A DNA stretch of 8,125 bases, taken from the NCBI GenBank assembly GCA_021463315.1, contig JAJTXO010000148.1:1-8125 (forward strand), written 5' to 3'. This document shows, one piece after another, positions 4,840 to 8,125 of this stretch (its first letter is position 1; each line of letters begins with the position of its first letter). The translations under genes and the position numbers were made by a program. This DNA is from Caldilineales bacterium. GTDB taxonomy: Bacteria; Chloroflexota; Anaerolineae; JAAEKA01. The notes beneath the pieces were generated by a model. The model worked only from the letters and a program-made list of their open reading frames with translations. It did not search any database and was not told the DNA's origin.

Positions 4840-7800
4840 ATGATTCGGATGAACTGGATTGTATTGCTGGCCTTGCTGCTTAGCCCCCTGTTCGCCGCGC
4901 CGGCCGCCGCGGCCAGCGCGGAACAGCCAGCCGCCGCGGATCTCAGCGTTCGCGCCGAGGCCGACGGCGTTTTGCTCGATCTGAAGCTGCCCCCCTATCG
5001 CATGGCCGAGCTGACCCACGAGGGGACCGTCTATCAGCAGATCGTCGTCGATGGCGACGAGTGGCAGCCGGGCGGACAGCCGGGCGCGCCCAGCCTGCCG
5101 GAGCGAGGGCTGATGCTGGCCGTGCCCCCCAGCGGCGCGGTGACGGTGCAGGTGCTGGAGACCCAGCGCCAGATCCTGGATGGCGTCTGGCGGCTGGCCC
5201 CCAAGCCCACCGGCGTGCTGGTCGAGGATAGCCAGGGCGAGGGCCGAATCGTGGAGCAATGGCTGCCCGACGCGGCAGCCTACGCCGCGGAGAGCGCCGG
5301 CCTTGCTGGCCAGGTGGAGATCACCGAGGAAGGCTGGTTCCGCGGCTATCGCTTCGTGCGGCTGTCGCTGCGCCCCTTCCATTATGATCCGGCCCGCGGC
5401 CAGGTGCAGGTCGCCACCGCCATCCAGGCGCGCGTTCACTTCGCCGAGCCCGCGCCGGCCGCCGCGCCGGCCGTCGATCCGCTCTTTGCCCCCATCTTCC
5501 AGGCCACCTTTGCCAATTTCGACCAGGCCGCCGGCTGGCAGGCCCGTCCCGAGCCGGCCGCGCTGTCGGGCGAGACCCTCCTGCGGCTGGACGCTGTCTC
5601 CCCTGCGGTCAAGGTTACGGTCAACGTCGATGGCCTGTACCGTGTGACCTACGCCGCGCTGCAAAGCGCGGGCCTTTCCCCTGACGTGCTGGGCCGCATC
5701 AACCCGCGCAGCTTCCGTCTGCTGGATGCGGGCCAGGAGCAGCGCATCGTGGTGGAGGGGGAGGGGGACGGAGTCTTCAACCCCAGCGACAGCATCCTCT
5801 TCTACGGCCTGCGCAACACCGATCCCCACAGCGACGACAACAACATCTATTGGCTGACCTGGGGCGGCGCCAACGGCCTGCGCATGGTGGCGCAGAACGC
5901 CACACCCGGCGCCGCGTCCTTGGCCACCACCTTGCTGACCACCGCCCATGCCGAGCAGAATCTGGAATACAAGCAGCAGCGGCCCTACGTCCAGTGGCTG
6001 CAGCCGGTGCTCTACGACCACTGGTATTCCGGGCTGGTGACCACAGCTCAGACGGTGAGCTTCCCTGGCCTGAAGGTAGACATGGCCTCCAGCGTGGCGC
6101 CGCAGTTGGCGGTCTGGCTGGCCGGCGATCGCGAGGCGGCCGGCGCCTACACCATCGATTTCACCCTCAACAGCAGCACGCCCCAGACCAAGTCCTGGAC
6201 CAACGCCCGTGTGCTGGACGGGGTGGTCAGCCTGCCGGCCGGCGCGCTGGTGCAGGGCGACAACACGGTCACGGTGCAGCCTTCCAGCGCAGTCAACGCG
6301 GCCTGGCTGGACTGGCTGCGGCTGACCTATCCCTACAACGGCCAGTACCTCCCCGATGCCACCTTCAACAATCCCGACGCGGGGCTGTGGCGCTATCGGA
6401 TCAGCGGCGCGCCGACGGCCGCGCCCTGGGTGCTCAACGTGGGCGTGGCCGGCCAGCCCAGGCTGCTGACCAACGCCGCGGCCACCGGCAGCGGACCCTA
6501 CACCGTCGAATGGCAGGTCAGCAGCACCGCGGCCGATCGTTTCCTGGTGGTCCCGGAGAGCAGCGTGCGCCAGCCGGCCGCGCTGGCTGTGTGGCAGGGC
6601 AGCACGCTGCTGGACACCAACCAGCAGGTGGACTATCTGATGATCGCCCATGCCACCCTGCTGGCGGCCGCGCAGCCGCTGGCCGCCATGCACACCGCCA
6701 ACGGCTTGACGGTGCGGGTGGTCGATGTGCAGGAGATCTACGACCTGTTCAGCGATGGCTCGGTCTCGGCCGACGCGATCCGCGCCTATCTAGCCTACGC
6801 CTACAGCAGCTATCAGGCGCCCGCGCCCACCTACGTGCTGCTGTTCGGCGACGGCTCGGTCAACCCACGCGCCTATCCGCTCAGCGGCATGGCCGAGCCG
6901 CACTTCAACTGGATCCCTCCCTACCAGGGCGGCTTCGATTTCTGGAGCGGCGCGTCGATCTCGGACAACGGCTTCGCGCGGGTGCAGGGCAACGACCTGC
7001 TGGGCGAGATGATCATCAGCCGGCTGCCGGTCAACAGCCCTCAAGAGGCGGCCACGGTGGTCAACAAGACCATCAACTATCGGCCAGCCTTCCCCGCGGG
7101 CAGTCAGCTCAAGACGCTGTGGGTGGCCGACAACCCCGACTCCGACCTGCCCGGCGGCGGCACCCAGTTCCATCAGGCCAGCGAGGCCACTTTGGCCGCC
7201 TTGCAGCCGCAATTCCAGGTCGATCGCGTCTACTTCTGCGTGCCGGGCGTCAACAACTGCCCCCCCAATCCTGGAATCTACACCGACCTGGCCGCGGCGC
7301 GGGCCGCCATCGTCGACAAGTGGAACGCGGGCCAGATGTTGGTGCATTTCACGGGCCACGGCGGCATCACCACCTGGGCCCATGAGCAGCTCTTCCGCGT
7401 CTACTGGGTCAACCAGCTCAACAACGCCGGCTCGCTGCCCTTCCTGCTGGTCTCCTCCTGCACCAACGGCTACTTCGTGTCGGAGCGCTACGACAGCCTC
7501 GACGAAGGGCTGCTGCGCGCCGATGGCCGCGGCACCATCGGCGGCTTCACCGGCGTCACCTTCGACACCCTGGCGCCGCAGACGCATCTGCTGACCGACT
7601 TCCTGGACGCGGTGATGGAGGATGGCATCACCCAGGTGGGCGCGGCGGCCACCGTGGCGCGCGCCCGCACCTATGCCGCGCTGCCCGCGGCGCCCAGCTA
7701 TGCGCCCGAAAACGAGCGCGCGGCCGTGGGGCATGGCCTGACCGGCGATCCGGCGCTGGCGCTGATCCAGCCGGAGGCCTGCGCGCCCGGCGACGTCAAC

Positions 7801-7965
7801 TGCGACGGCGCGATCGACATCGTCGACGTGCAACTGGTGGCAGCCGCCTGGAACGCGGTGGCCTGGACGCCCGGCTTCAACCCGCGCCACGACCTGGTGC
7901 GCGATGGCCGCATCGACGTCAACGACATCGTCGCCGTCGCCAACCTGTGGCACACCCTCCCCTAG
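4840..7965 (+). CDS. Secreted C25 (gingipain-family) cysteine peptidase with dockerin-like C-terminus
   Basis: This is a 1041-residue exported protein. Residues 1-27 form a signal peptide (MIRMNWIVLLALLLSPLF, then an Ala-rich stretch, likely cut at ASA-EQ). Residues about 35-240 resemble the C25 propeptide region, with PGAPSLPERGLMLAVPP (81-97). A beta-rich part (about 255-590) includes VNVDGLYRVTYAAL (261-274), usual ahead of the catalytic domain. The peptidase domain (about 598-976) contains YLMIAHATL, YVLLFGDGS (665-673) and ISRLPVN. The catalytic His is in HFTGHGG (His840) and the catalytic Cys in SSCTNGYF (Cys874). It closes with LTGDPALAL (967-975), typical of the family. The C-terminus (981-1041) has two EF-hand-like calcium loops, DVNCDGAIDIVD (985-996) and DLVRDGRIDVND (1018-1029), as in type I dockerins. 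No type IX sorting domain, LPXTG or membrane anchor is seen. AGGAG at 4828-4832 supports the start. Substrate specificity cannot be read from sequence. Confidence 0.92.
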   Translation: MIRMNWIVLLALLLSPLFAAPAAAASAEQPAAADLSVRAEADGVLLDLKLPPYRMAELTHEGTVYQQIVVDGDEWQPGGQPGAPSLPERGLMLAVPPSGAVTVQVLETQRQILDGVWRLAPKPTGVLVEDSQGEGRIVEQWLPDAAAYAAESAGLAGQVEITEEGWFRGYRFVRLSLRPFHYDPARGQVQVATAIQARVHFAEPAPAAAPAVDPLFAPIFQATFANFDQAAGWQARPEPAALSGETLLRLDAVSPAVKVTVNVDGLYRVTYAALQSAGLSPDVLGRINPRSFRLLDAGQEQRIVVEGEGDGVFNPSDSILFYGLRNTDPHSDDNNIYWLTWGGANGLRMVAQNATPGAASLATTLLTTAHAEQNLEYKQQRPYVQWLQPVLYDHWYSGLVTTAQTVSFPGLKVDMASSVAPQLAVWLAGDREAAGAYTIDFTLNSSTPQTKSWTNARVLDGVVSLPAGALVQGDNTVTVQPSSAVNAAWLDWLRLTYPYNGQYLPDATFNNPDAGLWRYRISGAPTAAPWVLNVGVAGQPRLLTNAAATGSGPYTVEWQVSSTAADRFLVVPESSVRQPAALAVWQGSTLLDTNQQVDYLMIAHATLLAAAQPLAAMHTANGLTVRVVDVQEIYDLFSDGSVSADAIRAYLAYAYSSYQAPAPTYVLLFGDGSVNPRAYPLSGMAEPHFNWIPPYQGGFDFWSGASISDNGFARVQGNDLLGEMIISRLPVNSPQEAATVVNKTINYRPAFPAGSQLKTLWVADNPDSDLPGGGTQFHQASEATLAALQPQFQVDRVYFCVPGVNNCPPNPGIYTDLAAARAAIVDKWNAGQMLVHFTGHGGITTWAHEQLFRVYWVNQLNNAGSLPFLLVSSCTNGYFVSERYDSLDEGLLRADGRGTIGGFTGVTFDTLAPQTHLLTDFLDAVMEDGITQVGAAATVARARTYAALPAAPSYAPENERAAVGHGLTGDPALALIQPEACAPGDVNCDGAIDIVDVQLVAAAWNAVAWTPGFNPRHDLVRDGRIDVNDIVAVANLWHTLP

Positions 7966-8005
7966 CCCCCAGTCCCTAGCCCCCAGCCCCCAGCCCCCAG
8001 CCCCC
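7959..8005 (+). repeat. Tandem C-rich heptamer array joining two genes
   Basis: Six 7-base units run from 7959 to 8000: CCCCTAG, CCCCCAG, TCCCTAG and three CCCCCAG, then CCCCC at 8001-8005 directly before the next ATG. The first unit contains the TAG stop of the peptidase gene (7963-7965). The array fills the whole intergenic gap of 40 bases, so no purine-rich ribosome binding site precedes the downstream start. Confidence 0.9.
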
Positions 8006-8125
8006 ATGTTGCGCGTGCTCTACATCGACCTCTGCCCCAGCCCTGGCGGTTCCAACATCAGCCTGTTGCACCTGGTCAGCCATGTGCAGGCGCGTGGGGT
8101 CCAGCCGCTGGTGGCGCTGGCCGCG
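8006..8125 (+). CDS. Probable glycosyltransferase, N-terminal fragment (GT4-like)
   Basis: Only 40 codons are visible before the window ends. The peptide begins MLRVLYIDLCPSPGGSNISL and continues with LHLVSHVQARGVQPLVALAA. A first beta strand, then a GG-containing loop, an amphipathic helix and a second strand after an R-G pair resemble the N-terminal Rossmann half of GT-B glycosyltransferases of family GT4, which move sugars from nucleotide donors onto lipids, proteins or glycans. With so little sequence the family call is tentative. The ATG at 8006 is chosen because the alignment-like pattern starts there, but the preceding bases are the C-rich heptamer array with no Shine-Dalgarno match. 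Translation could be leader-independent or coupled to the peptidase gene 40 bases upstream. Another start, such as GTG at 8015, has no better support. Confidence 0.6.
   Translation, partial: MLRVLYIDLCPSPGGSNISLLHLVSHVQARGVQPLVALAA

Noticed and set aside
4789..6693. A 634-codon minus-strand open frame opposite the peptidase gene, and a 405-codon one at 6790-8007
   Set aside because: Both are antisense to a gene with clear signal peptide, catalytic motifs and promoter. Their translations are low-complexity (rich in G, H, Q, R, A) as expected for the reverse of GC-rich codons, and no family motifs are seen.

Overview
This is a GC-rich bacterial window with five protein-coding genes, two of them cut by the window edges, and an unusually structured set of intergenic sequences. 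The best guess for the host is a member of the Chloroflexota (Anaerolineae/Caldilineae-like). The reasons are a secreted C25 peptidase with a dockerin-like tail, an MFS/spermidine-synthase-like membrane fusion, C-rich heptamer tracts between genes and palindromic repeats in intergenic DNA. This is inference from gene style; no marker gene is present. No rRNA, tRNA, CRISPR array, transposase or phage gene was seen.

Left part (1-2783, + strand): the 3' end of a peptide ABC transporter operon. It holds the C-terminal half of a family 5 solute-binding protein, then a DppB-type and a DppC-type permease. A strong 46-nt stem-loop without a T tract sits between the binding-protein gene and the permease genes. 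The dppC ribosome binding site overlaps the dppB stop codon. The operon ends in a clear intrinsic terminator directly after dppC, so the ATPase subunits are not downstream of the permeases.

Middle (2787-4644): a single minus-strand gene for a 537-residue protein with seven predicted membrane helices fused to a spermidine-synthase-like SAM-fold domain. It is bracketed by two same-orientation copies of a palindromic repeat that share 29 identical bases. The copy after dppC is short and doubles as its terminator. The other copy is longer and lies in the 5' leader of the minus-strand gene. Each copy is followed by a second hairpin with a different stem sequence but a similar apex. This repeat module is the most novel-looking element in the window.

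Right part (4645-8125, + strand): two divergent sigma70-like promoters, both with TTGACG -35 boxes and 17-bp spacers, serve the minus-strand gene and a 1041-residue secreted C25 (gingipain-family) peptidase. The peptidase has a signal peptide, a long N-terminal beta-rich region, the catalytic His and Cys motifs, and a C-terminal pair of EF-hand-like calcium loops resembling type I dockerin. Its stop codon is part of a tandem C-rich heptamer array that runs straight into the ATG of a following gene. Only the first 40 codons of that gene are visible, and they look like the start of a GT4-type glycosyltransferase.

Functionally, the window combines peptide import, extracellular proteolysis and what may be the edge of a surface-polysaccharide locus. 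The transporter and the peptidase could cooperate in using external protein, but they are separate transcription units and no shared regulation is visible.
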